From a bacterium (GTDB lineage: Bacteria > Patescibacteria > Microgenomatia > Levybacterales > UBA12049), in NCBI GenBank assembly GCA_021777565.1, contig JAJYDJ010000002.1:186001-250000 (forward strand): a stretch of 64,000 nt of DNA. The letters run 5' to 3'. The translations under genes and the position numbers were made by a program. Of this stretch, positions 42,145 to 50,571 are shown piece by piece. Below the pieces are notes generated by a model. It saw only the letters and a list, made by a program, of their open reading frames with translations. It was not told where the DNA came from and did no database searches. Numbering within the stretch: position 1 is the stretch's first letter; every line of letters starts with the position of its first letter.

Positions 42145-42215
42145 TCGGGATGCCCAGAATCGGACTGGGACTACCGCACCCCCAGCGCGGCGTACTACCA
42201 CTATACTACATCCCG
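42145..42215 (-). tRNA. tRNA-Pro (anticodon GGG)
   Basis: Full cloverleaf on the minus strand: acceptor CGGGATG/CATCCCG, D stem GTA/TAC, anticodon stem CCGCG/TGCGG with loop CTGGGGG (anticodon GGG, then G37), 5-base variable loop, T stem CCCAG/CTGGG. C1-G72 and A73 fit tRNA-Pro. CCA is not encoded. The T loop reads TCCGATT, so position 55 is C instead of the near-universal T, which is unusual. Lies between two plus-strand genes. Confidence 0.9.
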
Positions 42216-42293
42216 TTTATGGCTAAAGCCTATTTTATCACAGGAAAATGTAAATTGTTCTAGTTTTATCTCTTGTAATTTGTCTCGTGTTAG

Positions 42294-42299
42294 GATAAT
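42294..42299 (+). promoter_or_regulatory. possible recA -10
   Basis: GATAAT, 14 bases before ATG 42314; TTGTAA at 42273-42278 is 15 bases upstream. The fit is modest and no LexA-like box was recognised. Confidence 0.35.
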
Positions 42300-42313
42300 T
42301 TATCTATATACCT

Positions 42314-43417
42314 ATGGCACGTACATCTACCCCCAAAACAACCGGTGTATCCTCAGATGCAGATACAGAACACAAATTAGAAGCGGTCAAACTTGCAATG
42401 GAAGCAATTGAAAAACAATTTGGTCGCGGCTCTATTATGCGCTTTGGAGAAGCAGCCGGGAAATTAGATATTTCTGTTATCTCAACAGGGATTCTTCCTG
42501 TAGATATCGCTCTTGGAGTCGGTGGACTTCCTCGAGGAAGAATTGTAGAGATCTACGGACCTGAAGCCTCAGGTAAAACAACGGTATGTCTTTCTGTTAT
42601 TGCTCAAGCCCAAAAGCATGGGGGAGTGGCTGCCTTTATTGATGCTGAACATGCACTTGATCCACTTCGTGCGCAGCAGATTGGGGTCAAGCTTGATGAA
42701 CTCTTGATCTCACAGCCTGATACAGGAGAACAAGCACTTGAAATTGCTGAGAGTTTAGTCCGCTCTGGTGGCATAGATGTACTCGTTATTGACTCAGTTG
42801 CAGCTCTTGTCCCGAAAGCAGAAATTGAAGGAGAAATGGGTGATGCAATGGTAGGACTGCAAGCACGACTCATGTCTCAGGCTCTTCGTAAGTTGACTGG
42901 TGTAGTTGCCAAATCCAAAACACTTCTAATTTTTACCAATCAACTCCGTCAAAAAATCGGTGTGATGTTTGGAAACCCGGAAACAACCACTGGTGGGTTA
43001 GCTCTTAAGTTCTATGCGTCAGTTCGTATCGATATCCGAAAAATCGAGACGTTGAAAGTTGGGGATAAAGTAGTTGGGTCACGACATCGTGCAAAGATTG
43101 TGAAAAATAAAGTTGCCGTGCCATTTAGAATTGCAGAATTTGAAATTACTGAAGAAGGTATCTCTCGTGAAGGAGGCATTCTGGATGTAGCCATTGAAAT
43201 GGGCATTATTCAGAAGTCTGGTGCATTTTTGCGTTACGAAGGAGAAATGCTCGGGCAAGGGCGTAGTGCAGCTATCCAGACACTCCAAGAGAATAAGGAC
43301 CTTCAGAAAAAGATGGTGAGTCAGATTATGGACCAAGCAAAATCTCATGCTCCAATGACGGTTGGACATGAAGAAGATGAAGATGGTGAAGACAAAACTT
43401 CTGAAGAACTAGGATAG
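42314..43417 (+). CDS. recA: recombinase RecA
   Basis: Strand exchange and SOS co-protease. 367 residues, full length. Walker A GPEASGKTT (about 83-91), the VIDSVAAL Walker B block, loop L2 region FTNQLRQKIGVMFGNPETTTGG, and an acidic C-terminus. Separated from recX by one inverted gene. Its stop codon directly abuts the stop codon of the kinase gene on the other strand. Confidence 0.98.
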   Translation: MARTSTPKTTGVSSDADTEHKLEAVKLAMEAIEKQFGRGSIMRFGEAAGKLDISVISTGILPVDIALGVGGLPRGRIVEIYGPEASGKTTVCLSVIAQAQKHGGVAAFIDAEHALDPLRAQQIGVKLDELLISQPDTGEQALEIAESLVRSGGIDVLVIDSVAALVPKAEIEGEMGDAMVGLQARLMSQALRKLTGVVAKSKTLLIFTNQLRQKIGVMFGNPETTTGGLALKFYASVRIDIRKIETLKVGDKVVGSRHRAKIVKNKVAVPFRIAEFEITEEGISREGGILDVAIEMGIIQKSGAFLRYEGEMLGQGRSAAIQTLQENKDLQKKMVSQIMDQAKSHAPMTVGHEEDEDGEDKTSEELG

Positions 43418-44032
43418 TTATTTCTCAAACTTCTCGTTAATCAATGCAAGTGCTTTTTCAAAAACTTCCTCTCGAGTAGTCACCGGAAGCAATGGCATCT
43501 GATAGGTATCTGTCTCACGCTGTAACCACTCATTAAACTTTATTAGCCAAATGTGTTCAATTTTTTTAATTTCGTCAGAATACTTGTCTGCATCATTCCA
43601 TAGGCCCCGATTGAAGATCACATCTTTCAACCTATCAACGTCGGTATCTGTTAAAAAAAGAGGAATAATTTGTTTTCCCTCAGGTTGGTACTCATGTAGC
43701 TCCTTTGGCATAAGGGCAACTCCTTCTATAACGTATGATTGCCAGTCATAGTTAGTTTCGATAAAACGCTTTACACCTTCCCATACATCACTACTTTCAT
43801 TAATTTGGTTTTGTACAATTTGCTCTGGGGTAAATTTCTCAAAATACTCTTCTGGAGTAATATCTACGCTATCAAAAAGAAATGGATATTCTTTTTTAGT
43901 GACGAGTTCCTGCATAAATGACCTGATGATATCAGTAGAGATATAGGGGATACTGAAATGCTTAGCAAGTGACTTTGCTAGACTACTTTTACCAGCACAT
44001 GGTGAACCACCAATAAGTATGATTTTTTGCAT
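43418..44032 (-). CDS. small P-loop kinase (2-phosphoglycerate kinase-like)
   Basis: 204 residues. Walker A GGSPCAGKSS (about 8-17) followed by STDIIRSFMQE, as in nucleotide/2-phosphoglycerate kinase-like P-loop proteins. A later YVIEGVALMP segment fits substrate binding. Substrate unknown. TATAAT 6 bases before the ATG. It stands between recA and recX on the opposite strand, perhaps as an insertion into an older recA-recX pair. Confidence 0.72.
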   Translation of the reverse strand: MQKIILIGGSPCAGKSSLAKSLAKHFSIPYISTDIIRSFMQELVTKKEYPFLFDSVDITPEEYFEKFTPEQIVQNQINESSDVWEGVKRFIETNYDWQSYVIEGVALMPKELHEYQPEGKQIIPLFLTDTDVDRLKDVIFNRGLWNDADKYSDEIKKIEHIWLIKFNEWLQRETDTYQMPLLPVTTREEVFEKALALINEKFEK

Positions 44033-44038
44033 ACGGTG

Positions 44039-44044
44039 ATTATA
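44039..44044 (-). promoter_or_regulatory. leaderless promoter of the kinase gene
   Basis: TATAAT on the minus strand, 6 bases before ATG 44032; about 15 bases from the divergent recX -10. Confidence 0.7.
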
Positions 44045-44055
44045 TCAAATACTCC

Positions 44056-44064
44056 TGTTACAAT
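44056..44064 (+). promoter_or_regulatory. recX extended -10 promoter, leaderless
   Basis: TGT-TACAAT (TACAAT 44059-44064), 6 bases before ATG 44071. Confidence 0.68.
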
Positions 44065-44070
44065 ACTCAC

Positions 44071-44649
44071 ATGGAATCCCTTTTAAATGCTGCGTTGCAA
44101 TACCTTTCTCGAAGACCACGAAGTGAAAAAGAAATACGAGCATATCTTCAGAAGAAACTCCAGAAGAGGGCATGCATAATCGCAAAAGGAAAAGATGAGG
44201 AAGTACTGCTCCAGATGAGGAAAGTACTTAGTGAAGAAATAGAACAGGTGGTCAGTCGTCTCAGGGAACTTCATTTTATCGATGATTTTGCTTTTGCCAA
44301 ATGGTGGGTAGAGCAGCGTACTCGCGTCAAGCCAAAAGGGTGGCATGCAATTCTTTTTGAGCTACGGCAAAAAGGGATCACCCAAAACGTCATTGATGAT
44401 ATCAAAGAAGAGATTGCACGTGGGATAGATGAAGCGAAGGCTAGTCTTGATGCTGGGGTACTAGCTCAGGACAGTGTCCGAAATGAGTTCTCCCTGGCTC
44501 TGGAGTTGGCGAAAAAGAAAATGAGAATCATAGGGACTCTGCCTAGGGAGAAGGTCTATCAGCGACTAGGAGGGTTCTTAGGGCGACGAGGCTTCTCTAT
44601 GGATACGATACGGCGTGTATTTGACGAGGTTTTGCCAAAAAGTGTATAA
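44071..44649 (+). CDS. recX: regulatory protein RecX
   Basis: Modulates RecA filaments. 192 residues with the three-helix repeats: RRPRSEKEIRAYLQKKL, then LRELHFIDDFAFAKWWVEQR, and KGITQNVIDDI. A long charged insertion (about 32-60) separates repeats one and two. The rny promoter lies in its last codons. Confidence 0.93.
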   Translation: MESLLNAALQYLSRRPRSEKEIRAYLQKKLQKRACIIAKGKDEEVLLQMRKVLSEEIEQVVSRLRELHFIDDFAFAKWWVEQRTRVKPKGWHAILFELRQKGITQNVIDDIKEEIARGIDEAKASLDAGVLAQDSVRNEFSLALELAKKKMRIIGTLPREKVYQRLGGFLGRRGFSMDTIRRVFDEVLPKSV

Positions 44650-44650
44650 T
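44621..44650 (+). promoter_or_regulatory. rny promoter
   Basis: -35 TTGACG (44621-44626), 18-base spacer, -10 TATAAT (44645-44650), inside the 3' end of recX. Leader of about 90 bases. Confidence 0.8.
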
Positions 44651-44661
44651 AAGCATAGGAA

Positions 44662-44735
44662 CAGAAGGATAAATGCATATGTGCACGGATTCTTACACGA
44701 TATCCCACAACGCCTAAAACACAGGCATCCTTCTG
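44662..44735 (+). promoter_or_regulatory. structured 5' leader of rny
   Basis: CAGAAGGAT (44662-44670) pairs perfectly with ATCCTTCTG (44727-44735), enclosing 56 bases that contain TGCA-TATG-TGCA. The 3' arm ends 11 bases before the ATG, so the closed stem may hide or expose the start region. There is no T run, so this is not a terminator. Confidence 0.65.
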
Positions 44736-44746
44736 CTGAATAAAAT

Positions 44747-45994
44747 ATGAGTACACAAGATGACATCCTAGATTTAGAGAAAAAGGTCCTTGCAAAAGAA
44801 GAAAAGCTTGAAAGACAATATCAGGAAATTGAAAAACTTCGCAGCGAATATATCGAAAAATTAGAAAAAGTTGCAAAGCTCACTGCTGATAATGCAAAAT
44901 CAGAACTTCTAGCAGAAGTTGAGAAGCGTGAAGCTGAAGCACTTTCAAGAATTATTTCTGAGAAAGAAGAAGCTATTAAGGCAGAGGCCAACCAAAAAGC
45001 AAAAGAAATTTTGGCTGATGCTATGCGACATGGCAAAACAGAATATGTTGCCGAATATACTGTCTCAGTTATTGAACTAGAAAATGACGAGATGAAAGGC
45101 CGTATTATTGGCCAGGGCGGACGCAATATTAGAGCATTTGAAAATGCTACCGGTGTTGACGTGTTGCTTGAGGAAGAAAAGGTTATTCGTCTCTCGTCAT
45201 TTGACCAGATTCGTCGAGAAGTTGCCAAGAGATCACTCATGAAGCTTCTAAAAGACGCTCGTATCACGCCAGTGCGTATTGAAGAGATTGTTGCACAGAC
45301 TCGAGAAGAGATGGAAAGAGTCATGCTTGAAGAAGGAGAAAATCTTGCGAAAGAAGTTGGCGTATACAAAGTACCAGTTGACCTTCTCAAGATTTTAGGA
45401 CGCTTCAAATTCCGCACCTCTTATGGACAAAACCTGGTCATTCATTCCTTTGAAGTTGCAAAGATTGCAGTCGCAATTGCAGAAGAAATTGGTGCTGACG
45501 TGAATGTGGTTCGCCTCGCAGGGTTATTCCATGACATTGGAAAAGTTGTTGAAGGTGATGGAAGTCATGTGAAATTAGGTGTTGATTTGTTACAAAAATT
45601 CAACTTTCCACAACCAGTTATTGATTGTGTGGCACAGCACCATGAAGACACGCCATTTACCTCAGTAGAATCCGTTATTATGCATGTTGCTGATGCTATC
45701 TCTGCTGCACGACCTGGTGCACGTCATCAGGATGTAGAAGGGTATGTACAGCGCGTGAAAGATATGGAGAGTTTGGCCAAACAATTTGATGGTGTCATGG
45801 ATGCGTACGCATTTGAGTCAGGACGAGAACTTCGTGTCATTGTTGCACCAGAACACATGCGGGATGATGAATGCATTATTCTAGCTAACAAACTTCGTGA
45901 AGAAATGACTAAAAAAATGGCAATTCCTGGAGAAGTAAAAGTGACTGTTATTCGAGAATTTAGAGCTTCTGCAGGTGGCAATACAAGTGCCTAA
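44747..45994 (+). CDS. rny: ribonuclease Y without membrane anchor
   Basis: Endoribonuclease of mRNA decay. 415 residues against about 520 in Bacillus. N-terminal coiled coil (about 8-100), KH domain (about 115-175; GRIIGQGGRNIRAFE), HD domain with FHDIGK (about 260) and HHEDTPF. The usual N-terminal membrane helix is absent, so the enzyme is predicted to be soluble or recruited by a partner. The start has no further upstream ATG in frame, and the leader is well defined. Confidence 0.95.
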   Translation: MSTQDDILDLEKKVLAKEEKLERQYQEIEKLRSEYIEKLEKVAKLTADNAKSELLAEVEKREAEALSRIISEKEEAIKAEANQKAKEILADAMRHGKTEYVAEYTVSVIELENDEMKGRIIGQGGRNIRAFENATGVDVLLEEEKVIRLSSFDQIRREVAKRSLMKLLKDARITPVRIEEIVAQTREEMERVMLEEGENLAKEVGVYKVPVDLLKILGRFKFRTSYGQNLVIHSFEVAKIAVAIAEEIGADVNVVRLAGLFHDIGKVVEGDGSHVKLGVDLLQKFNFPQPVIDCVAQHHEDTPFTSVESVIMHVADAISAARPGARHQDVEGYVQRVKDMESLAKQFDGVMDAYAFESGRELRVIVAPEHMRDDECIILANKLREEMTKKMAIPGEVKVTVIREFRASAGGNTSA

Positions 45995-46236
45995 TCTCCT
46001 CCTCCTTTCTTATCCATAAGTCTAGTTTTGTCTGATTTCTCTGCGACAAAAAAGTATATGAATTTATACTGAATTGGTTACAAAATCGTGCTAATCGATA
46101 ACTCTTCAAATAATGAAATTTGGTCGAGAAAGATATAATTGGATGGGATGTGTGTAGCTTTGATCTGTTGACACTTAGACTTAATTCATCGGACAATAGA
46201 GTCATTCATAACTGCCCGGAATCGAGGTGATAGTTG
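45995..46236. other. non-coding gap between rny and hup
   Basis: 242 bases with no credible gene. It holds the hup promoter, a dyad AGTATA-TGAATT-TATACT (about 46050-46067), and a lone TATAAT (46134-46139) that could be an upstream promoter. No terminator with T run was recognised after rny. Confidence 0.6.
46168..46197 (+). promoter_or_regulatory. hup promoter
   Basis: -35 TTGACA (46168-46173), 18-base spacer, -10 GACAAT (46192-46197). Leader about 33 bases with AGGTGA (46225-46230) as ribosome-binding site. Confidence 0.72.
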
Positions 46237-46509
46237 ATGACAAAAAGAGACCTCATTGATATTGTTGCAAAGAAAGCAAACCTAACTAACAAGGCAGCTC
46301 GCGAAGCTGTGCAAACTATGTTGAACTCTGTTCGTGATAGTTTGAAGAGAGGCGAAAAAGTCGTTATTACTGGTTTCGGTACTTTCTCAGTTCGAAGTCG
46401 TAAAAAGCGAGCCGGAAGAAACCCAAAGACCGGTGAACGAATTACTATCGATGCACGCAAGGCTCCTGGATTTACCCCAGGGAAGACTTTGAAAAAAGTT
46501 GTTCGATAA
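46237..46509 (+). CDS. hup: DNA-binding protein HU
   Basis: Nucleoid protein that bends DNA. 90 residues, full length; TKRDLIDIVAKKANLTNKAAREAV, GFGTFSVRSRKKRAGRNPKTG (DNA-binding arms) and the closing FTPGKTLKKVV. ATG 46237 preferred to the adjacent TTG. Consensus promoter upstream and perfect hairpin downstream indicate a strong single-gene unit. Confidence 0.97.
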   Translation: MTKRDLIDIVAKKANLTNKAAREAVQTMLNSVRDSLKRGEKVVITGFGTFSVRSRKKRAGRNPKTGERITIDARKAPGFTPGKTLKKVVR

Positions 46510-46526
46510 AAGTAATTCTATTTGAG

Positions 46527-46567
46527 AAAGAGAAGGCTTGTGGCAGATTGTCCAGGCCTTCTCTTTT
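46527..46567 (+). terminator. terminator after hup
   Basis: 11-bp perfect stem AAAGAGAAGGC (46527-46537) with GCCTTCTCTTT (46556-46566), ending in T4. The 3' arm lies just before the next gene's -10. Confidence 0.8.
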
Positions 46568-46570
46568 CGT

Positions 46571-46576
46571 TACAAT
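46571..46576 (+). promoter_or_regulatory. leaderless promoter of the ABC-2 transporter operon
   Basis: TACAAT, 6 bases before ATG 46583; TTGTCC (46548-46553), 17 bases upstream, lies in the loop of the hup terminator. Confidence 0.65.
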
Positions 46577-46582
46577 ACGTAT

Positions 46583-47572
46583 ATGTCACTCATCTCAGTT
46601 AATCATTTTTCAAAATATTACACCGTCTATAAAAAAGAGCCAGGGTTTATGGGCTCGGTAAAGTCGCTTCTGGTACGTAAATATGAAGAAGTAAAAGCAG
46701 TCGATGATATTTCTTTCTCTGTAGAGTCGGGTGAATTGATCGGCTTTATTGGTCCAAATGGGGCGGGGAAAACAACGACTCTCAAATCGCTTACTGGCCT
46801 TCTTTATCCTACAAAAGGAGAGGTTTCAGTACTCGGCTATACGCCATTTGAGAGGAAGCATGCGTTTTTAAAAGAAATCTCACTTGTCATGGGGCAGAAA
46901 AATCAGCTCCTGTGGGATCTGCCTGCAATTGACTCGTTTATCCTGAATAAAGAAATGTATGGTATTGCAGATAAAACATTTAAATCACAGTTGAATGAAC
47001 TTACTGAACTTCTGGATGTAAAAGCGTTTCTTGAGATACCCATTAGAAAACTTTCATTAGGACAGAGGATGAAAATGGAATTAATTGGTGCATTAATTCA
47101 TAATCCTAAAGTGCTATTCCTTGATGAACCAACGATTGGCCTTGACGTGGTTGTTCAAAAAAATCTTCGTGAGTTTATTGCTGAATACAACAAAAAATAT
47201 GAGGCAACTATTCTTCTCACCAGTCACTACATGAAAGATGTAGAGGCGCTTTGTAAGCGAGTCATTATGATTAATCATGGCAAGATCCTTTTTGATGGGG
47301 AACTGTCCAAACTTATTGAACAATATGCACCAACCAAAGAAGTCTCTGCAGTCCTTGGTAATAAGATCAGTGAAAAAGATATAGTAAAAATTGGTGAAGT
47401 AAAAAGGTACCTTGCCCCACAAATTACTCTGCGCATCCCAAGAGCGCATATCGGTGATGCAGTGAAAAAACTTATCGAGATTGGCAATGTTGAGGATTTA
47501 TCAGTTCAAGATCCAGATATTGAAGATGTCATCCGCGATATATTTAGTGCTAAAAATCCACAGGAGTCCTAA
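46583..47572 (+). CDS. ABC-2 transporter ATP-binding protein (COG4586-like)
   Basis: 329 residues. Walker A GPNGAGKTT (about 57-65), signature LSLGQRMKME (about 156), Walker B LFLDEPTIGLD (about 178), then a C-terminal extension of about 80 residues typical of this subgroup. Together with the two following permeases it forms a complete exporter of the uncharacterised COG4586/4587/3694 type. Substrate unknown; related systems export cationic drugs or polymers. ATG 46583 is set by the -10 box. Confidence 0.9.
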   Translation: MSLISVNHFSKYYTVYKKEPGFMGSVKSLLVRKYEEVKAVDDISFSVESGELIGFIGPNGAGKTTTLKSLTGLLYPTKGEVSVLGYTPFERKHAFLKEISLVMGQKNQLLWDLPAIDSFILNKEMYGIADKTFKSQLNELTELLDVKAFLEIPIRKLSLGQRMKMELIGALIHNPKVLFLDEPTIGLDVVVQKNLREFIAEYNKKYEATILLTSHYMKDVEALCKRVIMINHGKILFDGELSKLIEQYAPTKEVSAVLGNKISEKDIVKIGEVKRYLAPQITLRIPRAHIGDAVKKLIEIGNVEDLSVQDPDIEDVIRDIFSAKNPQES

Positions 47573-47575
47573 TAC

Positions 47576-48370
47576 ATGCAGACATATATCCTTATTGCCA
47601 AAAGTGTCTGGGATCAGAAATTTGCCTACCGTCTAAATTTTATTCTCTGGCGTGTTCGCAATGTGATTCAATTCCTTGCTACATACTATTTGTGGTTCTC
47701 TGTAGTCCCTGTTAATGGGTCTATCGCAGGATATTCACAACATATGATGCTTACCTATGTCTTAGGCACGCTTCTCGTGAGTGCCTTTACCCTTACGACA
47801 GCACTTGGTGACGTGGGACCAGAGATACAAAATGGTGATCTCTCCAACTCACTGATCAGGCCGTTGAACTACTTTATGTATTGGATGGCAAAAGATGCAG
47901 GAGATAAAGCTGCAAATCTTTTTTTCTCTGTTATTGAAATTGCCCTTATTATTCTACTTCTCCGTCCACCGTTTTATTGGCAAACAAATCCATGGTATCT
48001 TCTTGCCAGTGTAATTTGTATACTTCTCGCGATCGTTATGAACTTTCTCATTAATATGATTTTAGGATTTATTGCATTTTGGTCACCAGAGATTTGGGCG
48101 CCGCGTTTTCTTACGATGATTATTATTCAATTCCTTGGAGGAAGTTTATTCCCATTGGATATTTTCCCAAAAATCATGGTGCAGATTTTTCAAGTACTTC
48201 CATTTCAGTACCTTGTCTATTTCCCTTTGAAAGTGTATTTAGGGCAAATTCCCCTTATGCAAATTCTCATCGGGTTTGTGACGATGATTGTCTGGATTGG
48301 GATTATGTGGATCTCATGTCAAATGATTTGGAGAAAAGGACTATACGTTTATAGTGCGGAAGGAAGATAA
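47576..48370 (+). CDS. ABC-2 transporter permease 1 (COG4587-like)
   Basis: 264 residues, six predicted membrane segments. The GPEIQNGDLSNSLIRPLNYFMYW loop after the second segment is the hallmark of this permease group. Three bases after the ATPase gene and three bases before the second permease, so the three are one operon. Likely half of the channel. Confidence 0.87.
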   Translation: MQTYILIAKSVWDQKFAYRLNFILWRVRNVIQFLATYYLWFSVVPVNGSIAGYSQHMMLTYVLGTLLVSAFTLTTALGDVGPEIQNGDLSNSLIRPLNYFMYWMAKDAGDKAANLFFSVIEIALIILLLRPPFYWQTNPWYLLASVICILLAIVMNFLINMILGFIAFWSPEIWAPRFLTMIIIQFLGGSLFPLDIFPKIMVQIFQVLPFQYLVYFPLKVYLGQIPLMQILIGFVTMIVWIGIMWISCQMIWRKGLYVYSAEGR

Positions 48371-48373
48371 GAT

Positions 48374-49156
48374 ATGAAGAAATATATTATTGTTTGGTGG
48401 AAACTTGTCAGTGCCACATCAGCTATTGCCCTAGCTGCACGTTTTAGTGCAATCATGTTTACTGTTGGTAAAATTGTACGCCTTGGTATGTTTTTAGTTT
48501 TTCTCTATGTCATTATGGGGAAAGCAAAAACGCTAGTAGGATTCTCACAAGATCAAATCATTCTTTTTTTCTTAACGTTTAATTTTGTAGATACGCTGGT
48601 GCAGATGTTACTGAGAGAAGTGTATCGCTTTAGAGGATATATTGTGAATGGGACATTTGATGGATTTTTAACCAAGCCAATTTCGCCACTATTTCGTGCA
48701 CTTTTTGGGGGCGGAGATATTTTAGACATGCCAATGGTTTTGATCATGTTCTTGCTCATAGCGGCACTATGCATTTTCAAAATTCATCCTTCTCTTGAAG
48801 GCGTAGTCCTTTATGGCTTACTTCTGGTTAATAGTTTTCTTATGGCCATGGCGTTTCATATTTTTGTAGTTGGTTTGGCCATCAGGACAACAGAAGTAGA
48901 TAGCGCCATTATGATGTATCGAGATATCACCTCACTTGGACGTATGCCAGTTGATATCTACAAGGAGCCTTTGAGAAGCATTATTACCTTTGTGATTCCT
49001 GTTGGTATTATGATGACGTTCCCAGTGAAATTCCTCTATGGATTATTAAATTGGCAATCATTTGTGCTCGCCTGTGGTCTGAGTGCTCTTTTTTTGGTCC
49101 TGAGTGTGGTTTTCTGGAGAAATGCCCTCAGATATTATACCAGCGCCAGTAGTTAG
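48374..49156 (+). CDS. ABC-2 transporter permease 2 (COG3694-like)
   Basis: 260 residues, about six membrane segments, with the matching loop FRGYIVNGTFDGFLTKPISPLFRALF. Forms the second half of the channel with permease 1. Last gene of the trio; the next gene has its own promoter. Confidence 0.87.
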   Translation: MKKYIIVWWKLVSATSAIALAARFSAIMFTVGKIVRLGMFLVFLYVIMGKAKTLVGFSQDQIILFFLTFNFVDTLVQMLLREVYRFRGYIVNGTFDGFLTKPISPLFRALFGGGDILDMPMVLIMFLLIAALCIFKIHPSLEGVVLYGLLLVNSFLMAMAFHIFVVGLAIRTTEVDSAIMMYRDITSLGRMPVDIYKEPLRSIITFVIPVGIMMTFPVKFLYGLLNWQSFVLACGLSALFLVLSVVFWRNALRYYTSASS

Positions 49157-49164
49157 CCTTACCG

Positions 49165-49173
49165 TGGTATAAT
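49165..49173 (+). promoter_or_regulatory. extended -10 promoter of the AI-2E gene, leaderless
   Basis: TGG-TATAAT (TATAAT 49168-49173), 6 bases before ATG 49180. No -35 seen. Confidence 0.7.
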
Positions 49174-49179
49174 AATGGC

Positions 49180-50205
49180 ATGACTAGCAGAAATATCCTG
49201 ATTTTGACGACTTTAATCGGTGGCGGTACATTCCTGTACTTTCAACGGTCATTCCTGGTCCCACTGATCCTGGCAGTGGTCTTTGCCTATATCTTTAGCC
49301 CCTTTGTCAGGCTTCTCAATCAAAAGCTCCATATTCCAAGACTTGTTGGCGTGATCAGCGTATACACGCTCTTGATTAGTCTTGTACTTTTGGTCGGGAC
49401 ACTTCTCTCTCACAGGGTAAATATCGAATCTTTGGAAATTAATACTGTTGCCAATAATGCATTGCATCAAGCACGAGTAGAAGCAAGTCTTCTCCCTGAG
49501 TGGATTCAGCCGGCAGTTATTAACGGTATCAACACGATACGCAGATCACGTATATTTACTTTCTTTACAGGTGCGACTATGTCATCACCATCGATTGATC
49601 AGGCAATCTCACAACTCACCATGTTTTTTGTATTTGTCTTTGGAAGTTTTTATTTTCTTAAAGATGGTGAGCTACTGGTTGCGCGATTTGTCTCCTTGTT
49701 CAACGAATCAAAAAGGAGTGATCTGGAGGATGTCTTTAAACAAATGAATGCAGTGCTCGGAGGTTACCTGAGAGGACAGTTATTTCTTATCTTTTTTGTT
49801 GCACTCATGTTGTATGTGGCATTGAGTATTGTTGGAATAAAATTTGCACTCACTCTGGCCATTTTCTCAGGTTTTGCTGAAATTGTCCCAGTCATTGGCC
49901 CTATTCTCGCAGGAACAATAGCGGTCTTGGTAGTATATATCACCAATGGGGCTGCCCACGTGTCACTCCCAGTACTTGATGTATCACTTATTGTGATTGC
50001 AATTTATTTTGTTATTCGTCAATTTGAAGATTATTTTGTTATGCCTTTTGTCATGGGAAGAATTACGAAATTACCAGCATTTGTTGTCTTTCTTGCCGTC
50101 GTTGTCGGGGGACATATCGCAGGAGTACTGGGTATGGTTCTTGCAGTACCATTTGTCGCTATGCTTCGAGTCGCTCTCCCCTTTGTGAAGAAACATTATT
50201 TGTAA
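49180..50205 (+). CDS. AI-2E family transporter
   Basis: 341 residues, about eight membrane segments in the family arrangement. The GGYLRGQLFLIFFVALMLYVALSIVG and FAEIVPVIGPILAG blocks are typical. Members act in transport of small molecules or ions (for example Na+/H+ exchange in some bacteria); AI-2 export by this protein is not implied. Its stop codon is immediately followed by the 3' end of rnpB on the opposite strand. Confidence 0.88.
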   Translation: MTSRNILILTTLIGGGTFLYFQRSFLVPLILAVVFAYIFSPFVRLLNQKLHIPRLVGVISVYTLLISLVLLVGTLLSHRVNIESLEINTVANNALHQARVEASLLPEWIQPAVINGINTIRRSRIFTFFTGATMSSPSIDQAISQLTMFFVFVFGSFYFLKDGELLVARFVSLFNESKRSDLEDVFKQMNAVLGGYLRGQLFLIFFVALMLYVALSIVGIKFALTLAIFSGFAEIVPVIGPILAGTIAVLVVYITNGAAHVSLPVLDVSLIVIAIYFVIRQFEDYFVMPFVMGRITKLPAFVVFLAVVVGGHIAGVLGMVLAVPFVAMLRVALPFVKKHYL

Positions 50206-50535
50206 TGTCCTAGGAAGTGAGTAAGCCAGATTCTGTTATTACATCGCAATCTATCTCACGCCTTCTAACCTTGACGCTCCTGGAAAATATATCATCGCGC
50301 CAATCGGAAGTTGCAGCAGGTGGGATTGCCCGTTTCACTCTCGCTCGTCTCTGTTGCTCTCAGACTGTGTTGATTCACATTCTGTTTATTTCTCCACATG
50401 CGAGTAAAGAGAAATAACACCAGCGCTTCTCCCTTACGGGATTATACGTCAGAGCTTACGCCCCATTCCCGATTTTCCTCCTGTCTGGACTTTCCTCTCC
50501 AATTGCTTGGAGTAGCGATCCTGCTTCCTAGGACA
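50206..50535 (-). ncRNA. rnpB: RNase P RNA
   Basis: Catalytic RNA that trims tRNA 5' ends. The P1 helix is perfect over 12 bp: TGTCCTAGGAAG (from 50535) with CTTCCTAGGACA (ending 50206). The P4 core GAGGAAAGTCC (50497-50487) and the 3' ACAGAA element (50236-50231) are conserved. About 330 bases, near the compact end for bacterial type A. TATAAT lies 5 bases before the predicted 5' end. Confidence 0.96.
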
Positions 50536-50540
50536 CTCGT

Positions 50541-50569
50541 ATTATAGCTTGGATTGAAAGGAGAAGCAA
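50541..50569 (-). promoter_or_regulatory. rnpB promoter
   Basis: TATAAT on the minus strand (50546-50541) with TTGCTT (50569-50564) 17 bases upstream. Start of transcription expected near 50534, at the P1 helix. Confidence 0.75.
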
Positions 50570-50571
50570 AA

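Noticed and set aside
46050..46067. Dyad AGTATA-TGAATT-TATACT between rny and hup as an operator
   Set aside because: Single copy, not placed at a recognisable promoter; reported only as part of the gap.
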